64,000 bases of DNA from Allacma fusca (Eukaryota > Arthropoda > Collembola > Symphypleona > Sminthuridae). Both the position numbers and the translations under genes were made by a program. Each line of letters begins with the position of its first letter. Positions within the stretch are counted from its first letter, which is position 1. The stretch covers positions 21,576,001 through 21,640,000 of the forward strand of contig OX359246.1 in NCBI GenBank assembly GCA_947179485.1, written 5' to 3'. This document shows positions 1 through 12,388 of the stretch, in pieces. The notes below the pieces were generated by a model. The model had not been told where the DNA came from. It worked only from the letters and a program-made list of their open reading frames with translations, and made no database searches.

Positions 1-336
1 TTCTTTCATACCATGACTTTCCCCTTCAAATTCCAGCATTTCTATCCTTGGCCTTCCTTGCAAGCCGGGGATTTGGTATGCCTTCTTCACTAACTCAATG
101 TCCGAGAGAATAATGTTCCTAAAATTTTACAATATTTTTTCAATAGCAGATTTACGCTTTATCTTTATTATTATGTCTCGCTTATTTATTTTTAAAAATT
201 TGCTTCAATTCTTACCGCTTGTCGAGCATGTACATTTGATAGATCTTCCCATATTTCCCCGTCCATTTATTTATAGTGACATAAAGTTCTCGCCCGAAGG
301 ACAGAGCATTTCCCAATACAGGCAAAGGAAAGGGCC
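1..336 (-). CDS. Cytochrome P450, N-terminal exons (partial, runs off left edge)
   Basis: Two exons of a cytochrome P450 monooxygenase (haem-thiolate enzyme, normally ER-anchored, oxidising lipids or xenobiotics). The minus strand at about 336-216 encodes the proline-rich hinge PGPFPLPVLGN followed by a KYGKIYQMYM segment, the usual start of the P450 globular fold. A donor (GTAAGA) follows at 215. An acceptor (TTTTAG) precedes position 118, and the next exon reads IILSDIELVKKAYQ then GRPR, matching the family pattern in which a beta strand is followed by helix B and GRP. The two exons join in phase 2, giving DKR-NII. The upstream limit at 336 rests on a pyrimidine-rich acceptor (CTCTTCCAG) and is uncertain; the reading frame stays open further upstream but does not look like P450. 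The membrane-anchor exon was not found, and the haem-binding C-terminus lies beyond the window. The CYP family cannot be named from this part. Confidence 0.8.
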
Positions 337-1616
337 CTGGAAGAGCCAAAGGCAAGCACAGATTAATTTTTCTCTCGTGCTTCAAAATTTGAGTGTAAAA
401 ATGTGGGCGATAAAATTTGACAAACCTGGTGGAGTTTTTCCCAGTTTCTTTCTCCCAAAAAATTTCAGGGAAATTATTAAAATTATCCCCAAAATAACTA
501 AACTCCAAAACGTGAACATTTTGAGTCACTTTCAATGTAATTGCTTCAAACAAAAATCCATGGGTTTGGTCTTTTCCAACTGAAGTCTCAGACCGGTATG
601 AATAGTTGTTAGGGAATGAATTCTGTCTGTGGATGAGGCTAATCTTTCTGGCCTCCCACATGCAGACACACATGCTTGAGGAGACAAGCAAGGAGTGGGG
701 GTGGTAAACAGATTATGTCTATATATGTAGTTATTACAGTGGAATACTCGCGTAAGAGCACTCCGAAAAGTATACAAAAATTTGGCTCTTGACATGAGCT
801 GCTCTTCTCAATTGAAAAATTCATATTGTTTAGGGAACGGGAGTGTCACAATATTTTTCCCACGTAAGAAAATCTCAAGTGTAATAAGCGAGTATTTCAC
901 AGCGAGAGTCCACTCAATGTTGTGTCCTTCAACCTTGGATTTTTTCCCTACAGAGGATGACAGCAGATGCATTTGAGTATTTTTAATGTGCATCATAGCT
1001 ATGTAGTAGCATCCTGGCAAGGGGGTTTTAATATACGATAAACCTTGTAATTCTTCCGGAACTGAAAGGGCCATGTCACGTTGTGTTTACAGTTGCCTGG
1101 GCGTCTGCCATAATACACACGCTCAAGCATCAATTGAAAAGGCAGTTATTGCAGGGGAAAGTAAACAAACTCAAGTATGGGAAGAGCAGATATTTAAAAT
1201 TTATTATTATTAAGGGCAAGACGCCAGCTTCTGTGTAAATTTCATACGCAAGGATTCCAATGCTTTAAGTAGCCTCAGGAGTTCAACCCAGAATGTATCG
1301 ATATAAAAAAGTGAATTCAATTTTTGTATGTAATTTAATTGGGGAAGGAGGCTTAGAATTACGAGAGTCCAAATAATTGGGTTCATATATTTACGAAAAA
1401 TGCTCGTTTGCACTCTCATGTCAAAATAATCAGACAAGATACAATCAGAGTAAAACAGACTCATGCTTACTTATTATATGTCATTATTTAGTCCTGAGGA
1501 GGGTCACTGTTTGGAATCTAAACCTTGACAAATAAATTGATTCTAAGCGTTTAATTTATTTTTTGTAAAAGCGTTACTAATTATTATTGTTGGTCACATC
1601 AAATATTGACGGGAAT
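337..1616. other. Gene-free stretch upstream of the P450 exons
   Basis: No convincing coding exon was seen on either strand. A hydrophobic minus-strand reading frame at 1210-1464 could hide the missing P450 anchor exon, but it has no matching splice site that I can defend. Confidence 0.4.
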
Positions 1617-2210
1617 CAATTGACAATTTTAGAACATATTCTTTGTAATTATTTTAACAACGCCGCTCGATGGAAATAGTGAAATGTTTAAACATTAAAT
1701 AAATTACAGACAAATACTGAATGAACTCAAGAGTGGACTGCCAAAAGAAAGCAATTTGCATGTATAATATTGTTTGACAAGGGAACATGCACGTAACCAA
1801 ATATTTTATTGTACCCTAAATTTATAATGAATAAAGTCCAAAGGGTTGATCAAGCGTATGTATGAGATTCATGTTCCCTGAGGAATGCAAACCAGTTAAA
1901 TCCAGTACAAATGTATGCACATTTGTACATTGTGTAGACCTCCGGCTTAATTAAAGTGTTATCTTGTATGCAGAGACGTTCTTATTAATTTTTGACATGG
2001 ACAGAAGTGGGCAGTCAGTTCACTTAATTTTTCCATTCATTTATTGCATTGTCTGGAGGGAAATTAAGATTAATTGCACGGCTGAAGAGAAGCCTCTTTC
2101 AGCCATAGATATTATTAGAGATTAGAGCCAGTCAATCTAAAAATTGGGAACCAAAGCAGTATTTATTTAATAAATTTTACTTCATTTTAAACGCAAAATC
2201 GAAAGATAAA
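1617..2210 (+). repeat. Upstream flank of chemoreceptor copy 1, duplicated at 14.4-15.9 kb
   Basis: This non-coding segment aligns, with point changes and small gaps, to 14445-14660 plus 15470-15893 in front of copy 2. Shared stretches include TTGACAATTTT, ACATATTCTTTG, GATCAAGCG/AATCAAACAC with TATGAGAT, GTTCCCTG, and CTTAATTAAA. The duplication therefore covered the gene and at least 600 bp of its 5' flank, including any promoter. Copy 2 has about 800 bp of extra sequence in the middle. Confidence 0.7.
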
Positions 2211-2563
2211 ATGTCAGAAACATTTTACGGTTCCGTAATAAATACCTGCTATAAAATCGGCTGCTCTCCTTACAAATGGAATCACGAGACACGAAAGTTA
2301 GAATTCAATTCTTCGACAGCCAGACGGGCATTTTGGACAGCTCAATTTTCACTTCACTGTTTATATTTTATTTTTCTGGTATTTAATTACATACAAATTG
2401 AATTTCTCCCGAGGGGAAAAATGCTCCCGAAAAAGATACGTAAGATGGCCCGAATTGGGCTCCTACAAATTATCATTTCGTATTCTTACCTATTTGGGTC
2501 CCAAGTCCTAGTACTGAACACGTGGGGAAAGCTACATTTGTTTGTAAATAATTACCACGAGGT

Positions 2564-3456
2564 TGTCGGATGGAATCTGGACCAAGTACTAGCAATAAGC
2601 TAATATGTACTTCAGAGCACTTTGGAAGGGAAGGCAAAGATAGATGGCAAGGTATGGTAAGGTAATAATACAAAATAGGGTTGGTCAGAAAAGGGTTAGA
2701 GTTAACAAGTGGAAAACCAGCAGAGTTAACTCTATGAACAAAGAGAGATAATGGGTATAGGGTAGGTACTCAGGTATAGAATATATATCTGTACAAAGAT
2801 ATATGTATGTACGTAGGACGCAGGTAATAATGTGTTCTCGGAGATTCTCAATTATGTATATGTATATAACAAAAACAATTAAATAAAGTTTATTCCAAGA
2901 AAAGTGTACTAATACATATGTACTACAACGTAGTACATCTACAAAATAATACAATAAAATAAAAGGGGGAGTGGTGACTGATACAAGTTACACCACAGGT
3001 CTCAAAAAAAGGGATCTGAACACTACAAGGGCCAAAAGATTAGTGGATAATAGCCTTGTGTTTTCCAGGGTATTTATACCCTGTAAATTGCAGTGATTCC
3101 CTAAAAGTAGCCACTATTGCAAATAGTGGTCCAAGGGGCTCCTAACCCCATATAAACACATGGGTATACATAATAAAAATGATTCCTAACATTAACTCAA
3201 TAAATTTAAATTAGTAGGTCCTGGACCTACTAACTCGCACAATACGTGTGAGTACATACTTACTCCGATCCTCACAATAAATGTAAAGTGGGAGATAGGG
3301 TAACAAAGGTAAATAAACATTACGCAAAACAATAAGAAAAGGGAAATTAATATCCAATGCATAGACCGAGTGCTATACGGGCGGCACTGGTCATGCTAAT
3401 CATAATACGTAAAGTACCGTACCATATCGTACGTACTTTCCTACAAATGCCCGACA
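2564..3456 (-). repeat. Gypsy element LTR (3' LTR in element orientation)
   Basis: An 893-bp direct repeat with TG...CA ends and short inverted TGTCGG/CCGACA termini. It is the same length as the copy at 9903-10795, with a single base difference noticed near 2699 versus 10038. Confidence 0.95.
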
Positions 3457-3707
3457 GTACGCCGGATTTATAGTCTTTGTCCTCAAAGATGGAACAATTA
3501 CAACACAGATAATCTTTCAAAATATAATTAACTACATCAAACACTAGATGTCTTCTAAAACAGCATCGCCATTTTTCGGTAATACAGCATAATCAGCTCA
3601 GCTGTCTTCAAATTTCGTCAGTACGCCGGATTTTCATCAGAAATACGGCTACTTTAAACTGGTAAACTTCTTACAAATCTTCTATCATCAAAATTCAGTT
3701 AGAGGTC

Positions 3708-6700
3708 TTAATCATCATTCTCATGATCTTCATTCTTCAATAATTCCATCATACTATGGAAAATCTCAATCTTTAATGCTTTATAAGATTTCTTACTAGG
3801 GTCCACGGCTAACTTTACCGTAGGCTTCTTAACTCTTGATGATGTCCGGGAAGCTACGCTTCCTTGAGAAGAAACAACTCGGGACCTTGGAATACTATCT
3901 GGAATTACAGGTTCCGGGATGGGAACAATCGGCTGGACAGGTTCTACATTAACCGGTTCAGGTACTATCTCTTCAACAACTGGAGGCATAATCGGCACAG
4001 CTGGAATATCTTGAATAACAACTTCAGCATTGGGTTCGGGAGCGACGTCCCTAATCATCTCATCATGATTAACATCACCAGCATGCGAAAAATTATAGTC
4101 TTCATAAAATTCAGGATAATCAGGAGTAGGAACAAAATTATCTAGCCAATCTAAGCTATAATCTTGTTCGGGTTCATCAGGTATAGGAATATCAGGAATA
4201 TATTCTTTCAGGTTATGAACATGAGCCATTAGCATAGTCTTATCATCAGGCTCTGAATCAACGTGCTTAATGTAATAAGTTAACTGTCTAGGACGTTCGA
4301 GAACTATAAAGGGACCTTTCCATTTCACAAGAAACTTAGCGGTAGTTCCTTTCTTCCGCTCATAGTTCTTATGTAAGACAAAGTCACCTACTTTAAATTC
4401 TACGTTTGAATGACATGAATCGAATTTAATCTTTTCAGCTAACTGATTTCGGCAAGTATTCTCATTAGCCTTTAATCTATCCTTATATAGTTGGAAACGA
4501 CGTTCCTCTGGAGAACGCTCCTTAAGTCTATCAGCATTCACTGGATAAAACCTATCACTACCAAAACTCGGATGCTTACCATACAACAAGTAATAAGGAC
4601 TAAAACCTGTCGTAGAATGCTTGGAAATATTGTAACTAAGTACAGCTTGAGGCATCAACTCATCCCAATTATCGTGTTCAACATTGACTAGCTTAGCTAA
4701 CATATCTTTGAACGTTCCGTTAGACCGTTCGACGAACGCATTAGAAGCTGGATGATGAGGACTAATAAATTTCAAAATAATACCTTCTGACTTACAATAT
4801 TCCATATATGCACCGGACGTAAAGTTAGCAGCATTGTCTAAAACTTGTACGTCCACGTGACCATATCTAGCAGCGTAAACATTACGATAAGCTCTAATAA
4901 CAGAATCAGAAGTCTGATCTGGCGTAGGAATTATTTCCGCCCATCGAGTCGCTTGATCAATGATAACAAGCGCATGCCTGTTACCAGATCGAGTCTGGAC
5001 TAAGGGTCCTATAAAATCAAGAGAAATACGAACAAACGGATCAACTGGAGTCATCATAGAAATAAGAGGTCCTGACCTTTTGGTATGCGCAACATTGAAG
5101 AATTTACAAGTCTTACAAGCTTGCGTCCAACGTCTAACATCTCGATACATGCCAGGCCAGAAATATCTCATACTCATAGCAACATAAGTTTTATCTAAAC
5201 CTAAGTGAGATAACTCCTTACAATGAAATTCGTTAAAAATCTTTAATCGTAACTCTTTCGGAATAACTAATAACCATAGAACTCCATCAGGATCGTAATT
5301 AGCTCGGTATAAAACACCATCAATTAAACAATAATTGGCATTATATTTTCCAGAAATATTGACAGCGTCATCTTCACTGCCCTTTAATGACTTTATAATA
5401 CGACATAGGTCAGGATCGTTCCTTTGTACTGCTACAAAGTTCTCCTTCTCTACATCCTTGCAATAAGTAAATAACTCTTCTTCGTTATTAATTTCATGAA
5501 TATTCTCATCTACATGAGCTTGAATAGATCGTAATCTGAATATAGGAAACTTTGATTTAAGAGCATTAATAGAAACAGATACTTTGGCTAAGTTAACTCT
5601 GGACAAAGCGTCAGCAACGACGTTTGATTTTCCAGGAATATGGTAAATATCAAAATTATAAGGCGACAATTTTGCAGCCCATCGAGCTAAGCGTCCATTC
5701 GGATCTCGCAAGTTAACTAACCACTGTAATGAACTATTATCGGTGTACACGTCGACCTTTCTACCCCAAATGTAAGGTCTAAACTTCTCTGCGCTGATTA
5801 TGATAGCAAAACACTCCTTCTCCATAATTTGCCAGTTAAGTGCATGCTTATCAAACTTCTTAGCATAAAACGAAATAGCTCGACGAACACCTTTAATATT
5901 CTGAATAAGTACAGATCCTATCTGTTTATGTGATGCATCGCAAAACATCTCTAATTTACCTTCTTCAGAAGGATACGCAAGAATAGGAGCAGACATCATA
6001 GCATTCTTCAAAGATTCAAATGCCTGTTGCTCTATAAATGACCACTTGAAATCGACATTATCTTTAGTCAACTCATGCAATGGTCCTGCCATTTTAGAAA
6101 ACTGCCATATATGTCTTCTAAAAAAAACACAAAAACCAATAAATGATCTAATCTCTGTAGGATTAGATGGCACTGGCCAATCATTCACAGCTTTCAATCT
6201 CTCGGAATCAATTCGAATACCGTTCTTACTAACGATATGACCTAATTACTCTTCAAAACCAAATGAACATTTCTTGGGTCGAAGCTTTACATGATGTCTA
6301 ACTAATACAGCTAAAAATTCATTTAATCGTTGGCAATGAGTCTCAAAATCAGGTCCATGTACGGCATTATCATCAACGTAATTAGCAAGGCCGCTTAAAT
6401 TATACAAACCTAAAATTTGGTTTAACACAGATTGAAAAATAGCAAGGCTATTAACAGACCCATAAGGAACTCTAGTTGGTCTTAATTTACGTTTACTAGT
6501 GATAAACGCTAATGAATCCCGACATTCTTCAGCTAGTTCAATTTGTTTGAACGCATCGGGTGAATCAACTTTAGAAAACCAACAAGAACCGGCAAAGGAA
6601 TCAAGGACAGTGTGTAAATTAGGAACTGGAAAACTAAATGGAACAATCTTCTTATTGACAGAACGGTAATCCATAATAGCTCTTTTCTTCTTTCCTCGTA

Positions 6701-8249
6701 TAACCAACAGACAAGGAGCAGCGTATGGACCATTACCGGGCTCAGCCCATCCTAATTTAACTTCTCTATCAAACTGTTCATCAATAATCCTTTCCGCTTC
6801 AGGAGAATGCCTAAACGGATTACAAGTAACAGGAATATCATCCTTTAACGTAAATCTAGCTTGGATAGGTTTACCAAACTGATCAACGATGCAAGAGATA
6901 TCCTCATCTTTAAACGCAAAAACACTACGATTTCTAACTAAAACGTTAATCAAAAGAGACTTCATATCGTCCGTCAAAGTAGGACCAAATATAAATTCAT
7001 CTAATTCTTCATCATTAAATTCTGTAATAATAGCAGGCTCAGACTTCGTTCCATCATTGCCTATATTTAGCGCAGAAAGGGAAACAACCCGATCATTGCT
7101 CTGACAAATATCATAAGTGCTAAATTCCCGACAAGGGCTTAAAACAACTGGGCAACTATTCGTGTTAATGACCCATACTACAGCTTGTCCATCCTTACAA
7201 TTGGTTACACAAGAGACAGTAAGAATTCCTTCACTATGTAAAAGTTCTTCGTTTCTGTCAACAATAATATCTCCATTGTGTCGACCAGGAACATGTACTA
7301 ATATTCTATGGAATGAATTAGGCTGAATCTTAAATGGTCTCTTGGTACTTACATAGGGAACTTTAGATTTGGCAAGCTTAGGAAAGATATCAGGAATTGG
7401 AACTTTATCTTTCAGTTGTCTGTAAAACTTAGCATCTACTGAATTAGCATCAAAGAAATTAATATCCTTAAGGGAATCATTATCACTACTAACTGAAACA
7501 TCCCTTTCAAAATATAATTTCTCTTCCTTCACCTTCGGAACTGGCTTAACTACCTTTACCTCAGGTTTAGGATAATTTACCTTCCCCTTTGGTTTAGGAC
7601 TAACGACCTGCTCCTTAGGTTTAGGCTTTAAATACTTCTTAGAATTCTTTGCTTTCAAATTGCAAACTTTAATATCAGCATAACTATCCTCATCATTTGG
7701 ATGGGATTTAAAATAAACACGACCTTCGTCGCAATCTACAATCGCCTTGAAATACTTAAGAAAATCCTTTCCTACAGTCAAAGCTGAAGTAACGTTTGGC
7801 ACAACATAAACTTTCCAAACGCACCGACCAAAACGTTCGGCTTCTAATTCTAAATTAACATATTCAGAAATAATACAATACGTTTCACCTGAGACCGATA
7901 AAGTGGCATGGATAGGAGTACAGGAATATCTAGGGTAACAGTTTCCTAGCATATCAAGAATGTCTGGATGTATTATAGTTATATCAGCTCCTGTATCAAC
8001 AAAGCCTTTAATCTTCAAGTCTGGTTTCCCAGCAATATTAACAGGCCAAACAATATCATCGTCTATTGCCAATGCCCGTATACGGACCGATCCCATTGAA
8101 ACATTACCACATAAACTACCATTAGATGATGGTATATCTGTCTTATCTAAATCTAACAATGAATATTTATTTCTATGACTAAACTTATCAACCCAAGATT
8201 GACAATTATTTTGACTCAATTTCCTAGGACCAGCCTTGCGTACCCGCAT
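3708..8249 (-). CDS. Gypsy pol region (protease, RT, RNase H, integrase)
   Basis: Read on the minus strand, the order of domains is: a retropepsin-type aspartic protease motif (VDTGADITII), a reverse transcriptase with a YVDD box, an RNase H domain (FCDASH, VYTDNSSL, VADALSRV), an integrase with an HHCC zinc-binding segment and a D,D-35-E type core, and a GPF chromodomain-like C-terminal module followed by a proline/acid-rich tail. This order is diagnostic for Ty3/Gypsy. Treated as an element fossil: nearly whole, about one break. Confidence 0.93.
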
Positions 8250-8260
8250 ACCAAGGCTAC

Positions 8261-9244
8261 CTAGTTTTTTGAGTCATCATTCTTCTTTCCCCACTCAGGA
8301 ATAGCAATTCCCTGTGCGGCGCAAAGCTTAAAACAATTTCTAACGGCATGGTTAGGCGACTTGCATTCCAAGCAAAGCCTCTTTCCGTTCTTATCAACAC
8401 AGGATCTCCTGTGTTCATCTGAATAAGTTGGGATCCTTAATCCCTCAATACTTCTATAAGGCTTACTATCCTTTGAATCGAACTTCCTAACTTGCGGACT
8501 ATGCTGAGAGTATTCACCAATATTCCTGACCTTAGGAATATTTAAAGCAATGTGATTATTCAGCTTGCGGAAAAGCTGATCAACAGTATCTACATCAGAA
8601 ATAAATGGCCTAATCTCAATAGGAAGACCTAACAAGATATAACGAATCTGTTCGCTGATAGGCATCACAGGATTCATGCGAGTAAGGCAATCTACCTTCT
8701 TGGTGATATAGCATAAAGTATCTTCACCAACTTTATACTTAATACTGTCATTCTCTGACCTAGCTAATTCTTTCAAATTATTATCACTGAAGAAATTCCT
8801 AAATGCATCACTAACCAATAACCACTGAGCATCAGCATCAGCAGCGTTAGCATCTACTGCGGCAAAATAAGGACCTCGCTGTGATCGCCACCATGTAGCA
8901 GTAGTCCCTGTCAACAGTCTATCTAAGTTACGTATAGCCCATAATGTATTCAGATTATATGCAGCACGTTCTCTGTTAAATTCAGCAATCCACTGACTAG
9001 CTGCATGCGAACCATCATATTTCCTAAAATTCTGGATCATATGATACTCATGAGAAGCATTCTGCCCTAATCCTTGGACAGGATTCGCAGCAAGATATTG
9101 CAAAGCTGCTTGCAGAGCTGCATTAATAAGTGCCTGATCCATGGTAATGGGAGCGGAATAACTCGCAAAGAGATATGAGAGGAACGTTAGAACTTCGGCA
9201 ACTACCACCAGTAGTAATAACCCTAACGATATTAAGTTATCCAA
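8261..9244 (-). CDS. Gypsy gag-like protein
   Basis: Upstream of pol in element order. It contains a capsid-like region with conserved tryptophans (ATWWRSQ) and a C-terminal CCHC zinc knuckle (CLECKSPNHAVRNC), the nucleic-acid-binding hallmark of LTR-element gag. The likely start is the methionine of MDQALINAAL at about 9142, because the preceding hydrophobic leader is not gag-like. It packages the element RNA in virus-like particles. It looks whole. Confidence 0.88.
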   Translation of the reverse strand: MDNLISLGLLLLVVVAEVLTFLSYLFASYSAPITMDQALINAALQAALQYLAANPVQGLGQNASHEYHMIQNFRKYDGSHAASQWIAEFNRERAAYNLNTLWAIRNLDRLLTGTTATWWRSQRGPYFAAVDANAADADAQWLLVSDAFRNFFSDNNLKELARSENDSIKYKVGEDTLCYITKKVDCLTRMNPVMPISEQIRYILLGLPIEIRPFISDVDTVDQLFRKLNNHIALNIPKVRNIGEYSQHSPQVRKFDSKDSKPYRSIEGLRIPTYSDEHRRSCVDKNGKRLCLECKSPNHAVRNCFKLCAAQGIAIPEWGKKNDDSKN

Positions 9245-9902
9245 CTTGAAATACTAAGTTGAACAACAATGAGGGAAATTATCTACTCTGATAAATAATA
9301 GCCACGGAAAAGTACTAATTAACTGACAAAAAAACTATTATGTATGCTAAGCCGGTATGCTAGCAAAAGGGAATGATATGTAAATAAAAGGTTCAGGTAA
9401 GATATGGGTACAAGGAAATTAGAAGCTACTGGTTGCCCCAAACACTCATTACTTACAATTAGACACGTGGTTGCGTAAGTCTGACAAGTGTACCCGTCAA
9501 CCGAGTAGTTAAACGAGGGATAACAAGGTAATTTATGTTAAGCAGTATAAAGAAATAGCAGTAGAAGTAGAGAGAATAATGCTATTTACTTAATGCAATC
9601 TTCAAAAATTCTCAAATTACCCTATTTCGACTAAGCAATAAATTTCCTTCAAAAAGAGGTATTGGAACCCTATATTCCCTAATATGAAAATAATTTTCAA
9701 AATTTGGAACTATTTCCGAAAATGAAAAATATAGGTATAGAAAAGTAGAGAAGTACTTATAGAAATTTCTACTTACCTGTAGAAGTTCCAAAAATAAATT
9801 TCAGAATGCCCCAGGAGGTCCACTTCAGAAGTCCAAAGGTACCCCAGGTCCGACAGTGGGATGATAAAGGGTTAACAGGTTTCTACCCCGCACCTAAGAT
9901 TT

Positions 9903-10795
9903 TGTCGGATGGAATCTGGACCAAGTACTAGCAATAAGCTAATATGTACTTCAGAGCACTTTGGAAGGGAAGGCAAAGATAGATGGCAAGGTATGGTAAG
10001 GTAATAATACAAAATAGGGTTGGTCAGAAAAGGGTTGGAGTTAACAAGTGGAAAACCAGCAGAGTTAACTCTATGAACAAAGAGAGATAATGGGTATAGG
10101 GTAGGTACTCAGGTATAGAATATATATCTGTACAAAGATATATGTATGTACGTAGGACGCAGGTAATAATGTGTTCTCGGAGATTCTCAATTATGTATAT
10201 GTATATAACAAAAACAATTAAATAAAGTTTATTCCAAGAAAAGTGTACTAATACATATGTACTACAACGTAGTACATCTACAAAATAATACAATAAAATA
10301 AAAGGGGGAGTGGTGACTGATACAAGTTACACCACAGGTCTCAAAAAAAGGGATCTGAACACTACAAGGGCCAAAAGATTAGTGGATAATAGCCTTGTGT
10401 TTTCCAGGGTATTTATACCCTGTAAATTGCAGTGATTCCCTAAAAGTAGCCACTATTGCAAATAGTGGTCCAAGGGGCTCCTAACCCCATATAAACACAT
10501 GGGTATACATAATAAAAATGATTCCTAACATTAACTCAATAAATTTAAATTAGTAGGTCCTGGACCTACTAACTCGCACAATACGTGTGAGTACATACTT
10601 ACTCCGATCCTCACAATAAATGTAAAGTGGGAGATAGGGTAACAAAGGTAAATAAACATTACGCAAAACAATAAGAAAAGGGAAATTAATATCCAATGCA
10701 TAGACCGAGTGCTATACGGGCGGCACTGGTCATGCTAATCATAATACGTAAAGTACCGTACCATATCGTACGTACTTTCCTACAAATGCCCGACA
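9903..10795 (-). repeat. Gypsy element LTR (5' LTR in element orientation)
   Basis: Partner of the repeat at 2564-3456, also 893 bp and followed on the plus strand by the target duplication AGGT. As the 5' LTR it should hold the element promoter; no individual promoter element is claimed. Confidence 0.95.
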
Positions 10796-11690
10796 AGGTC
10801 TTTGGAAAGTTTCAAAGTCAGTCATTTCATTTTCTAAATTAGACACTGACTTATAGATTGACTATTTTTATAAACGTAAATTTTTACAAGGAAATACAAT
10901 AATTGACATGACATTTATCCTCTTAAATTTTGAACCATGTAGAACAACTACCAGAAAAAAAGAATTCATATTTGAAGCCAGCAATTAAATTCATAAAGAC
11001 GTTCTTCCTGATTGGATGTGCAACTATGATTATCAATACAATGGATATCAGGAAAAATCCCCGGAAGCCCATTTACTTCACAGCTGCAGTTCCTCCATCA
11101 AAACTGAGGCTGTCAAAATTTATTTTATTTCCAATACATTTGGACTGATGGCTTCACTTGTACGGGGCTCTGATTTTTGTCGCCACATTTGGAGTCCATT
11201 ACTTGTTTAATCTGGCTGAGCATCTGAAACATCTGCACCCGCCGTCAAGTATTAAATCTATGAGAAGTCTGATCAGGAAACCTCAACTAATGAAAGAATA
11301 TCGGCAAGTTATGATTCTTCAAACTTGTTGCGATTCCTTTGCAACGCATTTGTTTGGTATTTGGGACATTGCTTCAATTTTAGTAGCAATTTTAGGTTTC
11401 TACGGCTCACTTGCAGTTGAGGGGACAGTAAAGATAAAATTCTTTTATATTGGTTGCTACTGTACCTGGTTTGCAAAGACAATGTTTAACAAAGCGGCGG
11501 AGGTGCGGGAGACCTCGCTGAAGGTAATATCAAACTGGAAGATCCGATGTGGTGATAAGGAATTTCGAATGTTTCTGGCATCCTGTCGACCAGTGGGAAT
11601 CAGCGTAAGCAATATGTTCGTTGCAGATCGCTCCTTAGTCATCTCCATATTGAGCATAATTTTAGATAACACTCACACTAATACTAACTA

Positions 11691-12380
11691 CTCGGTAAAG
11701 TCGGATCATTATAGTTTGCCAGAGACTAGCTCAGATTTATTTGGTTCATTTAAGGCACCGATAAGGAACAACGAATTCGACATTAATTTGTTTTTATTAA
11801 TGCATCCCAATTAATGTCGTTAATTAATCAACAAGTCATATGCGGTTATAGTACTTGTGTTGTAATGAAGCACAGTGGTTCTTTTCGCATTCATAATTGC
11901 CGAATATGACATTTTCTGCCTTAGGTTTAGTTGTAATGCTATAACATATTTTGGGGCTCATCTTAAGCTCCAGGTATTAATATTTGTTACATAAAGTATT
12001 TGAATTATATTGGAATTTATAGCAAATATTTGAATAAATCGGATTGGAGTTTGAATTTTGCATAACAAATATATTCGAATCGGGATTGTAATCCGTTAAT
12101 ATTAATATTAATTATATCCATACATTTGGAATGCACCGACCCTTGTGTGTAGAAATTTTGGGTATTTGATGTCACGGCATTTTATTTACTAATATAATAA
12201 TAATTGTTTCCTGTTGTCAGTATATTCCAACTTAATCATCTTGTACAAAATCAATTGGTTCCATTAAAAATACTTGTTTGAATTATAAGTTAAAAATCAC
12301 TCAAAGAAAAATTCCGTTCTGAAAATTAGTACTCGGCGGCTGATTTGAATGGCATGACTTTGGACATTGCTGTTCTGATC
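11691..12380. other. Intergenic stretch after chemoreceptor copy 1
   Basis: AT-rich non-coding sequence. Its first 100 bp still resemble the 3' flank of copy 2 (ATTTATTTG...TCATTTAA), so the tandem duplication extended a little past the stop codon. Nothing else was recognised. Confidence 0.4.
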
Positions 12381-12388
12381 TTGTGAAC

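Larger units (their letters stand above)
2564..10795 (-). mobile_element. Ty3/Gypsy LTR retrotransposon, young, near-whole
   Basis: An 8.2-kb element on the minus strand, bounded by two 893-bp direct repeats that begin TGTCGG and end CCGACA, and flanked by a 4-bp target duplication (AGGT). The order on the minus strand is LTR, leader, gag (about 9244-8261), then pol with aspartic protease, reverse transcriptase, RNase H and integrase, then LTR. This order places it in Ty3/Gypsy (Metaviridae). No envelope gene was seen and the clade was not assigned. I did not find a convincing primer-binding site or polypurine tract. It looks nearly whole, with about one apparent break in pol. The two LTRs differ at one site that I can see, so the insertion is very recent, roughly within the last few hundred thousand years under ordinary arthropod rates (inference). 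Confidence 0.95.
2211..11690 (+). pseudogene. Chemoreceptor (gustatory/odorant receptor-like) copy 1, interrupted pseudogene
   Basis: Same family and exon plan as the intact copy at 15894-17125. Exon 1 starts at ATG 2211 and is split after 2563 by a Ty3/Gypsy insertion; it resumes at 10800 and ends at 10816 before a GTCAGTC donor. Exon 2 begins at 10943 after a TAG acceptor in the same phase as copy 2. Compared with copy 2, exon 2 has a TGA at 11146-11148 where copy 2 has ATG (methionine), and near the C-terminus (about 11672) it lacks two bases, which shifts the frame over the last transmembrane tail. The gene thus carries three independent lesions, one of them an 8.2-kb insertion, and is almost certainly dead. 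The four bases AGGT at 2560-2563 and 10796-10799 are the duplicated target site. Removing the insert in thought gives the codons HEVFGKFQ, parallel to HEIFAKYQ in copy 2. Confidence 0.88.

Noticed and set aside
98-691. Overlapping open frames on both strands around the P450 exons
   Set aside because: Only the parts with P450 motifs and splice signals are supported; the remainder is intron or flank read through.
1210-1464. Hydrophobic minus-strand frame that might be a P450 membrane anchor or receptor exon
   Set aside because: No splice site or start context links it to the P450 hinge, and AT-rich DNA often gives such frames.
2685-2954. Open frame on the minus strand, identical twin at 10024-10293
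   Set aside because: Both lie inside the Gypsy LTRs; duplicated because the LTR is duplicated.
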